Below are positions 8,421 through 16,810 of a DNA stretch of 64,000 nt, in pieces. Positions within the stretch are counted from its first letter, which is position 1; each line of letters opens with the position of its first letter. The position numbers and the translations under genes were made by a program. The notes under the pieces were generated by a model. It saw only the letters and a list, made by a program, of their open reading frames with translations, searched no databases and was not told the DNA's origin. Source of the DNA: Pseudonocardia petroleophila. GTDB lineage: Bacteria; Actinomycetota; Actinomycetes; Mycobacteriales; Pseudonocardiaceae. The stretch is taken from assembly GCF_014235185.1 (NCBI RefSeq), contig NZ_CP060131.1, positions 813,501 through 877,500 on the forward strand. Direction: 5' to 3'.

Positions 8421-8446
8421 ACCGGTGGTTACATGTAACCACCGGT
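8421..8446. promoter_or_regulatory. perfect 26-bp palindromic operator
   Basis: The half-site ACCGGTGGTTACA at 8421-8433 is followed immediately by its exact reverse complement to 8446. It lies 24 bp upstream of the metal-dependent hydrolase ATG. On the minus strand it is followed by TACAGC, a possible -10, so a bound protein would block RNA polymerase. Length and symmetry suit a TetR-family dimer (or pair of dimers). No regulator gene is adjacent, so the repressor would be encoded elsewhere. Confidence 0.75.
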
Positions 8447-8493
8447 CACACCATGCGGCACGGACCAGGTCCTGGCAAGCCCCGGCCCCGCGC

Positions 8494-9864
8494 TCAGCCC
8501 CCCGAGCCGAGGAACGCGAGCACGTCGGAGCGGGTGACCACGCCGGCCGGCTTGCCGTCGACCAGCACCAGCGCGGCGTCGGCGGTGGAGAACGCCCCCA
8601 TCGCGGTCTCCAGCGCCTCGCCCGCGCCGATCGTCGGCAGGGCCGGGGACATGTGCTTCTCCAGCCGGTCCGACAGCTGTGCGCGGCCGGTGAACAGGGC
8701 GTCGAGCAGGTCGCGCTCGACGACCGCGCCCGCGACCTCCGCGGCCATCACCGGCGGCTCGGCCCGGACGACCGGCATCTGCGAGACGTGGAACTCGCGC
8801 AGGTAGTGCACCGCGTCGGCGACGGTCTCGTTCGGGTGCGCGTGCACCAGGTCGGGCAGCGAGCCGTCCTTGCGGCGCAGCACGTCGCCGACCGTGGAGC
8901 CCTGCGCGGGCGGCAGGAAGCCGTAGCCCGACATCCACGCGTCGTTGAAGACCTTGCCCAGGTAGCCGCGGCCGCCGTCGGGCAGCAGGACCACGACGAC
9001 GGCGTCCTCGGGCAGCTCGCGGGCGACCCGCAGCGCCGCGACCGTCGCCATCCCGCACGAGCCGCCGACCAGCAGCGCCTCCTCGCGGGCCATCCGGCGG
9101 GTCATGTCGAACGAGTCGCCGTCGGACACCGCGACGATCCGGTCGCAGATGTCCTTGTCGTAGGTCGACGGCCAGAAGTCCTCGCCGACGCCCTCGACCA
9201 GGTACGGGCGGCCGCCGCCGCCGGAGTAGACCGATCCCTCCGGGTCGGCGCCGATGATCTGCACCTTCCCGTCGGAGACCTCCTTGAGGTAGCGCCCGGT
9301 GCCGCTGATCGTGCCGCCGGTGCCGATGCCCGCCACGAAGTGCGTAATGCGGCCGTCGGTCTGCTCCCAGATCTCCGGGCCGGTGCCGAGGTAGTGCGAC
9401 TCGGGGTTGGCCTGGTTGGCGTACTGGTTGGGCTTCCAGCCGCCCTCGATCTCGCGGGCGAGGCGGTCGGAGACGCTGTAGTAGGACTCGGGGTGGTCGG
9501 GCTCCACCGCCGTCGGGCACACGACGACCTCGGCCCCGTAGGCGCGCAGGACGTTGCGCTTGTCCTCGCTGACCTTGTCCGGGCAGATGAACACGCACTT
9601 GTAGCCGCGGCGCTGGGCGATCATCGCGAGGCCGACCCCGGTGTTGCCGGAGGTGGGCTCGACGATCGTGCCGCCGGGCCGCAGCTCACCCGAGGCCTCC
9701 GCCGCCTCGACCATGCGCAGCGCGATGCGGTCCTTCACGCTGCCGCCGGGGTTGAAGTACTCGACCTTGGCCAGCACCGTCGCCGCGATGCCCTCGGCGA
9801 CGGTGCCCAGCCGGACGAGCGGGGTGTTCCCGACGAGGTCGGCGACGTGCTCCACATAGCGCAT
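8494..9864 (-). CDS. cbs: cystathionine beta-synthase
   Basis: This 456-residue PLP enzyme condenses serine and homocysteine to cystathionine, the first step of reverse transsulfuration. The fold-type II core has the PLP lysine in GGSVKDRIALRM, the loop TSGNTGVGLAM, and the glycine-rich phosphate loop GIGTGGTISGTG. After residue 330 come two CBS motifs (TVGDVLRRKDG... and ...MGAFSTADAALVLVDGKPAGVVTRSDVLAFL) forming a Bateman module, the part that binds adenosyl ligands in many homologues. The presence of CBS domains separates it from cysteine synthase. ATG at 9864 matches the family N terminus MRYVEHVADLVGNTPLV. Upstream codons in the same frame lack coding character. Its partner in the pathway, metB, is 3.7 kb downstream. 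Confidence 0.95.
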   Translation of the reverse strand: MRYVEHVADLVGNTPLVRLGTVAEGIAATVLAKVEYFNPGGSVKDRIALRMVEAAEASGELRPGGTIVEPTSGNTGVGLAMIAQRRGYKCVFICPDKVSEDKRNVLRAYGAEVVVCPTAVEPDHPESYYSVSDRLAREIEGGWKPNQYANQANPESHYLGTGPEIWEQTDGRITHFVAGIGTGGTISGTGRYLKEVSDGKVQIIGADPEGSVYSGGGGRPYLVEGVGEDFWPSTYDKDICDRIVAVSDGDSFDMTRRMAREEALLVGGSCGMATVAALRVARELPEDAVVVVLLPDGGRGYLGKVFNDAWMSGYGFLPPAQGSTVGDVLRRKDGSLPDLVHAHPNETVADAVHYLREFHVSQMPVVRAEPPVMAAEVAGAVVERDLLDALFTGRAQLSDRLEKHMSPALPTIGAGEALETAMGAFSTADAALVLVDGKPAGVVTRSDVLAFLGSGG

Positions 9865-10212
9865 GCCCCCATCGTCCCCCACCCCGTCGCGGGTCCACGG
9901 ACGAGGTCGCACACCGGGGTCCGTGGACGCAAAGCGAACACGCAGGCGCACCACGCCGTACGCATTACGCCGATCGCCCCCCGAAAGGACTGCTGGGAGT
10001 GGCGAGAGGACTACGGTTCGCCACCGCACGGTCCTCCGGTCGACGGGCACATCGGCCGGGAACAAGGCTCCGGGCGCTCCCCAAGGGGCCGCCCCCGCGT
10101 CGGCTCACGCTGCGCGCCGGCGGCTCCCCATCACATCTCCGCACGCCGGCGACCCCGCAACGGGCCCCGTGGGCGCGAGCTGTCGTACGCAGCACCGCAG
10201 GAGGGGAACTCC
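9865..10212. other. 348-bp intergenic region between cbs and the sigD-like gene
   Basis: The two genes diverge here, so both promoters should be inside. I see no supported gene. An open frame from a GTG at 9999 runs on in the wrong frame across the sigma gene and is a shadow. No clear -10 or -35 pair, repeat or hairpin stands out. Confidence 0.4.
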
Positions 10213-10827
10213 GTGCAGGACCACGACCCGCCCGGTCCGCCGGGCGGGGACACCAGCGACGACGATCCCGAGCTCGAACGCCTCGCCCGGCTCGCCGGGC
10301 GGGGCGACCGGCCCGCACTGGAGGAGTTCCTGCGCCGGATCCGGCTGCCGGTGGTCCGGTACTGCCGCAGCAAGCTGCTCGGGGCGGGCGGCGCGCAGGG
10401 CCCCGACGACGTCGCGCAGGAGGTGCTGCTCGCCGTCTGCGACGCGCTGCCGCGCTTCCGGCCCGACGGCACGTCGGTGATGGCCTTCGTCTTCGGCATC
10501 TGCCGGTTCAAGATCGTGGACGCCTACCGGTACTCGGGGCGCGACCGCTCGACGCCGAGCGACACCCTGCCCGACAACGCCGACGACGGCCCCGGTCCCG
10601 AGCACGCCGCGATCCTGTCCACCGAGGTGGTGCGGATGATCGAGGCGATGGCCCGGCTGCCCGAGCACCACCGGGAGATCCTGCACCTGCGGATCGGTCT
10701 GAGGTACCCCGCGGAGGAGGTCGCGCGGCTGCTCGGCACGACCGCCGGGGCCGTGCGGGTCACCCAGCACCGGGCGATGCACAAGCTCCGCCAGCTGCTC
10801 ACGGAGAACCTGGCGGAGGAGGACTGA
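10213..10827 (+). CDS. sigma-70 family factor, SigD/ShbA-like
   Basis: This 204-residue sigma factor has region 2 within residues 35-105 ([57 protein letters not shown]) and region 4 at about 140-200 ([48 protein letters not shown]). The wording DDVAQEV..AV..ALPRF and VFGI...K..DA.R recalls mycobacterial SigD and streptomycete ShbA. GTG at 10213 has GAGGGGAA six bases upstream. No downstream anti-sigma gene is present because the next gene is convergent: the last 29 bp overlap the 3' end of the ECF42-type gene on the other strand. Assignment to the SigD/ShbA group is by motif memory. Confidence 0.8.
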   Translation: MQDHDPPGPPGGDTSDDDPELERLARLAGRGDRPALEEFLRRIRLPVVRYCRSKLLGAGGAQGPDDVAQEVLLAVCDALPRFRPDGTSVMAFVFGICRFKIVDAYRYSGRDRSTPSDTLPDNADDGPGPEHAAILSTEVVRMIEAMARLPEHHREILHLRIGLRYPAEEVARLLGTTAGAVRVTQHRAMHKLRQLLTENLAEED

Positions 10828-12064
10828 CCTCGGCGAGGCGACGCAGCAGGTAGCGGCGCTCCGGTTCGTTGCCGACCAGGTCCAGCGCGGCGCGGTAGGC
10901 GCCTGCGGCCTCGGCGCGCCGGTCCAGCCGGCGCAGCAGGTCCGCGCGGGCCGCGGGCAGCAGGTGGTAGCCGCGCAGGCGGGGGTCCCCGGCGAGGGCG
11001 TCGAGCAGCGCGAGGCCGGCCTGCGGCCCGTCGCGCATCGCCACCGCGACGGCGCGGTTCAGGTCCACCAGCGGCGACGGGGCCACCCGGCGCAGCACGT
11101 CGTAGAGCGCGACGACCTGCGGCCAGTCGGTCGTCGCGACGTCGGCGGCCTCGACGTGGCAGGCCGCGATCGCCGCCTGCAGCCCGTAGGCGCCGGGCGG
11201 GCCGCCGGTGAGCGCCCGCACCACGAGGTCCCGCCCCTCCGCGATCGCGACGGCGTCCCACCGCGACCGGTCCTGGTCGTCGAGCAGCACCGGGTCGCCG
11301 TCGGGGCCGGTGCGGGCGTCGCGGCGGGCGTCGACGAGGAGCAGGAGCGCGAGCAGGCCGCTGACCTCGCGTTCCGCCGGCAGCAGGCCGCGCAGGATGC
11401 GGACCAGCCGGATCGCCTCCGCGGCCAGGTCGGCCCGCACCAGCTCCGCACCCGAGCTGGCGGCGTAGCCCTCGGTGAAGATCAGGTAGAGCACGCGCAG
11501 CACGCCGGGGAGCCGGTCGGGCAGCTCGCGGGCCTCCGGCACCCGGAACGGGATGCGCGCGTCACGGATCTTCTTCTTGGCCCGCACGATCCGCTGGGCG
11601 GCGGTGGCCGTGGGCACCAGGAACGCCCGGGCGACCTCCGGCGTGGACAGCCCGGCCAGGCAGCGCAGCGTCAGCGCGGTCTGCGCCTCCAGCGGCAGGG
11701 CGGGGTGGCAGCAGGTGAAGAACAGGCGCAGGCGCTCGTCGGGGACGTCGCCGTCCTCGTCGACGGGGACGGCCGGTCCCGCGCGGTCGGCCTCGACCTG
11801 CAGCACCGCGAGCCGCGCGGCGTAGGCGCGGTCGCGGCGCAGGCGGTCGACGGCGCGGCGCCGGGCCGTCGTGAGCAGCCAGGCCCCCGGCCGGGCCGGC
11901 ACGCCGTCGACGGGCCAGCGCTCCAGCGCGGCGGCGACGGCGTCGGAGGCCACCTCCTCGGCGAGGTCGAGGTCGCCGAACTGCCGGACGAGCACCGCGA
12001 GCAGCCGGCCCCGTTCCTCGCGGAACACGTGCTCGACCGAGCCGGCCGCCCGCGGCTGCGTCAC
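10799..12064 (-). CDS. ECF42-type RNA polymerase sigma factor
   Basis: This 421-residue protein is much longer than ordinary ECF factors. The sigma part occupies the first 180 residues: region 2 with [29 protein letters not shown] and [20 protein letters not shown], and region 4 with [41 protein letters not shown]. The remaining 240 residues form an alpha-helical tetratricopeptide-like extension ([29 protein letters not shown]), the hallmark of the group once called RpoE-like/SigI and now ECF42. Such factors are encoded with DGPF/YCII proteins, as here. The GTG start overlaps the YCII gene stop by four bases (GTGA). Its 3' end overlaps the convergent sigD-like gene by 29 bp. Confidence 0.9.
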   Translation of the reverse strand: MTQPRAAGSVEHVFREERGRLLAVLVRQFGDLDLAEEVASDAVAAALERWPVDGVPARPGAWLLTTARRRAVDRLRRDRAYAARLAVLQVEADRAGPAVPVDEDGDVPDERLRLFFTCCHPALPLEAQTALTLRCLAGLSTPEVARAFLVPTATAAQRIVRAKKKIRDARIPFRVPEARELPDRLPGVLRVLYLIFTEGYAASSGAELVRADLAAEAIRLVRILRGLLPAEREVSGLLALLLLVDARRDARTGPDGDPVLLDDQDRSRWDAVAIAEGRDLVVRALTGGPPGAYGLQAAIAACHVEAADVATTDWPQVVALYDVLRRVAPSPLVDLNRAVAVAMRDGPQAGLALLDALAGDPRLRGYHLLPAARADLLRRLDRRAEAAGAYRAALDLVGNEPERRYLLRRLAEVSPPPPGSP

Positions 12065-12417
12065 GGCGCCTCGAACTCCAGGACCGGTCGCACCTCGATC
12101 CGCTGGCCGCGCTGGCTGCCGGGACAGCGGGCGGCCCAGTCGATGGCGGCGTCGAGGTCGGGGACGTCGAGGAGGTAGTAGCCGCCGAGCACCTCGCGGG
12201 TCTCGGCGAACGGCCCGTCGGTGACGATCCGCTCGCCGGTGTCGGTCACCGCGACGGTGGTGGCGGTGTCGACGCCCTGCAGCGCGTCGCTCGCGATCAT
12301 CACCCCGGCCTCGGCCACCGCCTTCTCGTAGGCCCAGTAGCGGTCCATCTCCTCCTGGACGCCCTCCTCCGACCAGTCTCCCTCGGCGGGGCCGTAGATC
12401 AGCAGCATGTACTTCAT
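12061..12417 (-). CDS. YCII/DGPF-domain protein, partner of ECF42
   Basis: This 118-residue protein of the YCII-related (DGPF) family starts [10 protein letters not shown], with the name-giving motif in [17 protein letters not shown] and a C-terminal EVRPVLEF. It forms a small ferredoxin-like fold. The family's biochemistry is unsettled. DGPF genes are the constant companions of ECF42 sigma genes and are usually their transcriptional targets, which suits the operon seen here (4-bp overlap). ATG at 12417 was chosen because the family starts MKYM. An upstream ATG would add six residues. Confidence 0.88.
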   Translation of the reverse strand: MKYMLLIYGPAEGDWSEEGVQEEMDRYWAYEKAVAEAGVMIASDALQGVDTATTVAVTDTGERIVTDGPFAETREVLGGYYLLDVPDLDAAIDWAARCPGSQRGQRIEVRPVLEFEAP

Positions 12418-12496
12418 CGACGGTTCTCCTGTCACCTGGTGCGGCCGGGACGCCGCACAGCATGACGACGAACGGGCCCGTGCGGAATCGACAGCG

Positions 12497-12949
12497 CTAC
12501 TCGCGTTCGACCCGGCGCAGCCCGCGCTCCGGGGTCCACGACTCGACGACCAGCAGGGTCGCGTCGGCGTTCAGGCCGGTGATGACGACCTCGCGGACGT
12601 CGGCGCGGAACAGGTCGCCGGAGCCGGGGCCCTCGACGGACCCGGCGGGCACGGCCCGCCCCGCCACCTTCGCGTCCCCGGCCCACGACGCGTGGTCCTC
12701 CGGCGGGTCGACCGACGCGCTGTGCAGCGCGAACCGGGGGTCGCGCCGCAGGTCGTCGCCCTTGCGGGCGTCCGGCATCGACCCGAACGTCAGGTCGTCG
12801 CCGACGAACTGCACCTCGATGCCGCTGATCCGGGGCGACCCGTCGGCGCGCAGGGTGGCGATGGTCTTGTGCTTGTGGGCGTCGAGGAGCGCGCGGGCCC
12901 GGGCGGCGAACCCCGGCTCGGCGGACTCGAGCTCCTTCCAGGTGGCCAT
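12497..12949 (-). CDS. pyridoxamine 5'-phosphate oxidase-family protein (PPOX, split barrel)
   Basis: This 150-residue split-barrel flavin/deazaflavin-binding protein has the signature HKHKTIATLRADGSPRISGIEVQFVGDDLTFGS followed by ARKGDDLRRDPRFALH. Actinobacterial members of this size commonly bind F420 rather than FMN, but the cofactor cannot be read from sequence with certainty. The C-terminal part (LFRADVREVVITGL, LVVESWTPERG) is typical. ATG at 12949 gives the family N terminus. It is divergent from the thiolase gene, with 127 bp between. Substrate unknown. Confidence 0.8.
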   Translation of the reverse strand: MATWKELESAEPGFAARARALLDAHKHKTIATLRADGSPRISGIEVQFVGDDLTFGSMPDARKGDDLRRDPRFALHSASVDPPEDHASWAGDAKVAGRAVPAGSVEGPGSGDLFRADVREVVITGLNADATLLVVESWTPERGLRRVERE

Positions 12950-13076
12950 GCCCCCAGCTTGCCGTGCCCACGGCGGGGTGAGAGCGGGGCACGTCACGTC
13001 GTCGCCGACGTCCACCTCGGTTACCCGCGAGTACCCTCCATGGCGGAAACCGTCCCCATCACCGAGGAGATCGACG

Positions 13077-14297
13077 ATGCCCGAAGCCGTGATCGTCGCA
13101 GCGGCCCGCTCACCCATCGGCCGCGCGTTCAAGGGGTCGCTGGCCGGCATCCGTCCCGACGACCTGGCCGCGCAGATGGTCCGGGCGGCGCTGGCGCAGG
13201 TGCCCGAGCTCGACCCCACCGACGTCGACGACCTCATGCTCGGCTGCGGCCTGCCCGGCGGGGAGCAGGGCTTCAACATGGCCCGCGTCGTCGCCGTGGC
13301 GCTGGGCCACGACACGATGCCCGGCACCACCGTCACCCGCTACTGCTCGTCGTCGCTGCAGACCACGCGCATGGCGCTGCACGCCATCAAGGCCGGCGAG
13401 GGCGACGTGTTCATCTCCGCGGGCGTCGAGACGGTCTCGCGCTTCACCAAGGGCAACAGCGACTCGCTGCCCGACACCCGCAACCCGCTGTTCGCCGAGG
13501 CCGGCGCGCGCACGGAGGCCACCGCGGAGTCCGGCACCGACACCTGGATCGACCCCCGCAGCACCGGCGACGTGCCCGACGTCTACATCGCGATGGGGCA
13601 GACGGCGGAGAACCTGGCACGCGCCAAGGGCGTCACCCGCGAGGACATGGACCGCTTCGGCGTCCGCTCGCAGAACCTCGCCGAGAAGGCCATCGCCGAC
13701 GGCTTCTTCGCCCGCGAGATCACCCCGGTCACGCTCCCGGACGGCACGATCGTCTCCACCGACGACGGCCCGCGCGCCGGCACGACCTACGAGGGCGTCA
13801 GCCAGCTCAAGCCGGTGTTCCGCCCCGACGGCCTGATCACCGCGGGCAACGCGTGCCCGCTCAACGACGGCGCCGCCGCGCTGGTGATCATGTCCGACAC
13901 GAAGGCCGCCGAGCTGGGCCTCACGCCGCTCGCGCGCGTCGTCTCGACGGGCGTGTCCGGCCTGTCGCCGGAGATCATGGGCCTGGGCCCGGTCGAGGCG
14001 TCGAAGCGGGCGCTCAAGATCGCCGGCATGACCATCGACGACATCGACCTCGTCGAGATCAACGAGGCGTTCGCCGCGCAGGTCATCCCCTCGGCCCGCG
14101 ACCTCGGCATCGACGAGGACAAGCTCAACGTCCACGGCGGCGCCATCGCCATCGGCCACCCCTTCGGCATGACCGGCGCCCGCATCACCACCACGCTGCT
14201 CAACGGCCTGCGCAGCCGCGACGGGAGCATCGGGCTGGAGACGATGTGCGTCGGCGGCGGCCAGGGCATGGCGATGGTGCTCGAGCGCCTGAGCTGA
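13077..14297 (+). CDS. thiolase / acetyl-CoA C-acyltransferase
   Basis: This 406-residue thiolase cleaves 3-oxoacyl-CoA or condenses acyl-CoA units in fatty-acid beta-oxidation. The nucleophilic cysteine is in TRYCSSSLQTTRMALHAI. The catalytic histidine is in GGAIAIGHPFGMTGAR and the second cysteine in METMCVGGGQGMAMV. NEAFAAQVI is the usual third motif. It resembles mycobacterial FadA-type enzymes; a fadA3 gene also lies near greA/metB in M. tuberculosis, but I would not fix the symbol. ATG at 13077 is preceded by GAGGAG. The gene ends in a strong perfect hairpin. No enoyl-CoA hydratase or dehydrogenase partner is adjacent. Confidence 0.92.
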   Translation: MPEAVIVAAARSPIGRAFKGSLAGIRPDDLAAQMVRAALAQVPELDPTDVDDLMLGCGLPGGEQGFNMARVVAVALGHDTMPGTTVTRYCSSSLQTTRMALHAIKAGEGDVFISAGVETVSRFTKGNSDSLPDTRNPLFAEAGARTEATAESGTDTWIDPRSTGDVPDVYIAMGQTAENLARAKGVTREDMDRFGVRSQNLAEKAIADGFFAREITPVTLPDGTIVSTDDGPRAGTTYEGVSQLKPVFRPDGLITAGNACPLNDGAAALVIMSDTKAAELGLTPLARVVSTGVSGLSPEIMGLGPVEASKRALKIAGMTIDDIDLVEINEAFAAQVIPSARDLGIDEDKLNVHGGAIAIGHPFGMTGARITTTLLNGLRSRDGSIGLETMCVGGGQGMAMVLERLS

Positions 14298-14312
14298 CCC
14301 CCGGACGCACGG

Positions 14313-14340
14313 CGGCCCCGCACCGATCGGTGCGGGGCCG
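14313..14340. terminator. perfect 28-nt palindrome terminator
   Basis: CGGCCCCGCACCGA at 14313-14326 is followed directly by its reverse complement to 14340. It lies between the convergent thiolase and BI-1 genes and can end both transcripts. Confidence 0.8.
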
Positions 14341-14390
14341 CTGTCGTGCGGGTGGGGCTGTCGTACAGGTGGAGCTGTCGTGCGGGTGGT
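14340..14390. repeat. 17-bp tandem repeat, three copies
   Basis: The unit GCTGTCGTGCGGGTGGN is repeated at 14340-14356, 14357-14373 (two changes) and 14374-14390. It fills the gap between the palindromic terminator and the stop codon of the BI-1 gene. The middle copy has TACA in place of TGCG. Confidence 0.8.
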
Positions 14391-14391
14391 G

Positions 14392-15201
14392 CTAGTCCTG
14401 ACGCAGGTAGCTCAGCAGGCGCAGGATCTCGATGTAGAGCCAGACCAGCGTGGTCATCAGGCCGAAGGCGATGTACCAGGCGAACTTCGCCGGGGCACCG
14501 CCACGGATGGCCTGGTCGGCCTGGTCGAAGTCGAGCAGCAGGCTGAACGCCGCCACGCCGATCACGAGCAGGCTGAAGCCGATGGCCAGCGGCCCGCCGT
14601 CGCGCAGCCCGGTGTTGATGCCGAACAGGCTCATCACCAGGTTGAACAGCATGAGCACGACGACGCCGATGAGGGCGCCCATCAGCCACTTGGTGAAGCG
14701 CGGGGTGACGCGGACGGCGCCGGTCTTGTAGACGACCAGCATGCCGAGGAACACGCCCGCCGTGCCGACGATCGCCTGCAGCGCGATGCCGGGGTAGATG
14801 TCGTTGAAGACGCCGGAGATGCCGCCGAGGGCCACACCCATCGCTGCGGAGTAGAGCAGCACCAACGGGGCGCCGGCGAACTTGGGCTTGAAGATCAGGA
14901 CGAGCGACACGACGAAGCCGACGATGAACGCCGGCAGCGCGAGCGCGTAGAGGCCCGAGATCGCGGTGAGCGTGCCCAGCACGAGCGCGGTGCCCGCGCT
15001 CAGGCCGGTCTTCATCACGACGTCGTCGATGGTGATCGGGCGCTCACCGCTCCCGGCGCGCGCCGGGTCGACCTGCGAGGCCCGGGTGTCGGCGTAGGCG
15101 GCGGCGCCGCTCATCGCGCCGCCCTGGCGGTCGAACGTGGCGTAGCCGTTGCCCTGCCCGCCGGGCAGGTTGCGGAACGCCGGGTTGCTGCTGGTGCGCA
15201 C
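14392..15201 (-). CDS. Bax inhibitor-1/YccA family membrane protein
   Basis: This 269-residue integral membrane protein has about seven hydrophobic segments from residue 75 onward. The BI-1-like core includes ALALPAFIVGFVVSL, LVLLYSAAMGVALGGISGVF and the closing segments LLVIGVAAFSLLLDFD and WLYIEILRLLSYLR. The conserved acidic pair in the C-terminal part (DFDQAD) is typical of these proton/calcium-leak-type proteins. The first 70 residues are soluble and polar and probably cytosolic. The GTG at 15201 with GGGAGGATCC upstream is the best start. Physiological role in actinobacteria is not established. Confidence 0.88.
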   Translation of the reverse strand: MRTSSNPAFRNLPGGQGNGYATFDRQGGAMSGAAAYADTRASQVDPARAGSGERPITIDDVVMKTGLSAGTALVLGTLTAISGLYALALPAFIVGFVVSLVLIFKPKFAGAPLVLLYSAAMGVALGGISGVFNDIYPGIALQAIVGTAGVFLGMLVVYKTGAVRVTPRFTKWLMGALIGVVVLMLFNLVMSLFGINTGLRDGGPLAIGFSLLVIGVAAFSLLLDFDQADQAIRGGAPAKFAWYIAFGLMTTLVWLYIEILRLLSYLRQD

Positions 15202-15298
15202 CTGGATCCTCCCTGGATGAATGCCGTGCATCCTGTCCAACGCGGGACGCTCTGTCGACGTTCCCCGTGATGGTAAAGAGAACATTACGGTCTGGACT

Positions 15299-15694
15299 CT
15301 ACGCGGCGGCCGTGTCTCCCCGTGGCGGGTCCAGCGCGACCCCGGCCTGCTCCAGCGCGGCCTCGGTGAGCAGTCGGGCGAACGCGCGGTCGGTCTCCGC
15401 GGCCGTGGCCAGCGGCGGCTCGGCCACCCCCACGATGGCGCAGACCTGCAGCAGCACGTCGTCGTAGGCCCAGAGCAGCGCGACCTGGCGCACGCGGCTG
15501 GTCGGCCGGCCCGCGCGGATCTCGCGGCGCAGCCGGCGCACGTCGGCCACGGCCCGCTCGAGCGACGGGCCCGGCGCCGCGCGGCGACGGCGCTCCTGCA
15601 GCCGCTCCTGCACCGCGGAGACCGCACGCGGGACCAGCCGCAGGGCGGCCCAGAACACCAGGGTCGGCGTCACTGCGACGAGAAGGAGGATCAT
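15299..15694 (-). CDS. small membrane-anchored protein of unknown function
   Basis: This protein of about 131 residues is not assigned to a family. It begins with one hydrophobic helix (MILLLVAVTPTLVFWAALRLV), followed by a basic helical stretch rich in Arg/Glu (QERLQERRRR) and an alpha-helical C-terminal domain (VRQVALLWAYDDVLLQVCAIVGV) ending in Ala. The helix is N-terminal, so most of the chain probably faces the cytoplasm. I chose ATG at 15694, preceded by GGTGGGG. A GTG at 15727 would add 11 residues without a ribosome site. It is divergent from the next small membrane gene. Confidence 0.6.
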   Translation of the reverse strand: MILLLVAVTPTLVFWAALRLVPRAVSAVQERLQERRRRAAPGPSLERAVADVRRLRREIRAGRPTSRVRQVALLWAYDDVLLQVCAIVGVAEPPLATAAETDRAFARLLTEAALEQAGVALDPPRGDTAAA

Positions 15695-15856
15695 CAACCC
15701 CACCAGGGGCGACCGGGCACCCGCCACCGGGCCGATGTTACGCCCGTCACCCGTGCGTGCGCCCCCTCCCGACCACGGCGCGCACCCGGTCGGCGGCGCC
15801 GCTAGGGTCGGCGCGACCAGCCGGCGGCGGTGCCGGCAGTGAGGGTGTGGACGAAC

Positions 15857-16099
15857 ATGTGGGCCTTCTTCTCGCGTCGCCTGCGGATGTGGCTGATCCT
15901 GGCCGTCGGCGCCCCCGTCGTGGGGTTCCTGCTCGGCAAGATCGGTGACCTGGTCGAGTCCCGGCGCGGGCCCAACGTCGTGAGCCGCACCCTGCACACC
16001 GGCCGCCGCTGGCTGCAGAAGCGCAGCACGGGCCCGCTGGCCTCGCGCACCGCGGCCGACCCGGCCGGAGTGCGGGACGCGGGCACGCCCGCCCGCTGA
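15857..16099 (+). CDS. small basic single-helix membrane protein
   Basis: An 80-residue protein, not recognised. MWAFFSRRLRMWLILAVGAPVVGFLLGKIGDLVE has a single membrane helix (about 10-27) after a basic start. The rest is a basic tail (RTLHTGRRWLQKRS). TAGGGT at 15803 is a possible -10. A GTG at 15830 could add nine residues. Its stop TGA overlaps the ATG of the following hydrolase by one base, so the two are translationally coupled, which argues that the frame is real. Confidence 0.6.
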   Translation: MWAFFSRRLRMWLILAVGAPVVGFLLGKIGDLVESRRGPNVVSRTLHTGRRWLQKRSTGPLASRTAADPAGVRDAGTPAR

Positions 16100-16788
16100 T
16101 GACCGTGCTCGTGCTCGTGCACGGCGCGTGGGGCGGGTCCTACGGCTTCCGCGCGGTGCGCGGTCTGCTCTCCGCGGCGGGGCACGAGGTGCTGACGCCG
16201 AGCCTCACCGGGCTCGGCGAGCGCAGTCACCTCACCGGGCCGCACGTCGACCTGTCGCTGCACGTGCGCGACGTCGTCAACGTCCTGCACTACGACGACG
16301 TCGAGGACGCCGTGCTGCTCGGCTTCTCCTACGGCGGCATGGTCGTCACCGGGGCGATGGAGCTGATCGCCGACCGCGTGCGCGAGCTGGTCTACCTCGA
16401 CGCCTTCGTCCCCGACGACGGCGACAGCGTGCACTCGCTGACCGGCGGCCGGCTGGGCGACGACTCCCCCGACGCGCCGCCGACGGTGCCCGCGGGGATC
16501 CGCACGTTCGACGACCCGATGGTCGCCGCCCGCTCCAACCCGCGGCGCCACGCCCAGCCGATGCGCACGCTCACCGAGCCCGTCCGGGTCTCGGTGCCGG
16601 TCGAGCAGCGGGGCGTCGGCCTCACCTACATCCGGGCCACGCAGGACCCGGACGGGTCGGCGTTCGACGCGTCCGCCGCCCGCGCCCGCACCTCCGACGC
16701 CTGGCGCTACCACGAGATCGCGACCACCCACATGGTCCCGGAGAACCGCCCCGAGGAGCTCGCGGCGCTGCTGCTGACCCTCGCCTGA
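16099..16788 (+). CDS. alpha/beta-fold hydrolase
   Basis: This 229-residue esterase-like protein starts MTVLVLVHGAWGGSYGF with the oxyanion HGAW motif. The nucleophile serine is in LLGFSYGGMV (about residue 78), an acidic residue follows strand 6 (YLDAFVPDDG), and the catalytic histidine is near the end in IATTHMVPENRPEEL. This pattern (HGAW, GHSYGG-like, late THM.PE.P) is that of the plant methylesterase/hydroxynitrile lyase and EstC-like group. The nucleophile motif reads GFSYG rather than GHSYG. Substrate unknown. It is coupled to the upstream small membrane protein and ends in a hairpin shared with the convergent TetR gene. Confidence 0.85.
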   Translation: MTVLVLVHGAWGGSYGFRAVRGLLSAAGHEVLTPSLTGLGERSHLTGPHVDLSLHVRDVVNVLHYDDVEDAVLLGFSYGGMVVTGAMELIADRVRELVYLDAFVPDDGDSVHSLTGGRLGDDSPDAPPTVPAGIRTFDDPMVAARSNPRRHAQPMRTLTEPVRVSVPVEQRGVGLTYIRATQDPDGSAFDASAARARTSDAWRYHEIATTHMVPENRPEELAALLLTLA

Positions 16789-16810
16789 CCCGGCGCGACC
16801 GCGCCGGGTC
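16787..16810. terminator. hairpin shared by convergent genes
   Basis: GACCCGGCGCG at 16787-16797 pairs perfectly with CGCGCCGGGTC at 16800-16810 around a 2-nt centre. It spans the 3' ends of the hydrolase and TetR genes. Confidence 0.7.

Noticed and set aside
15202..15298. A gene between BI-1 and the small membrane protein
   Set aside because: The gap is under 100 bp and only holds the BI-1 ribosome site and promoter.
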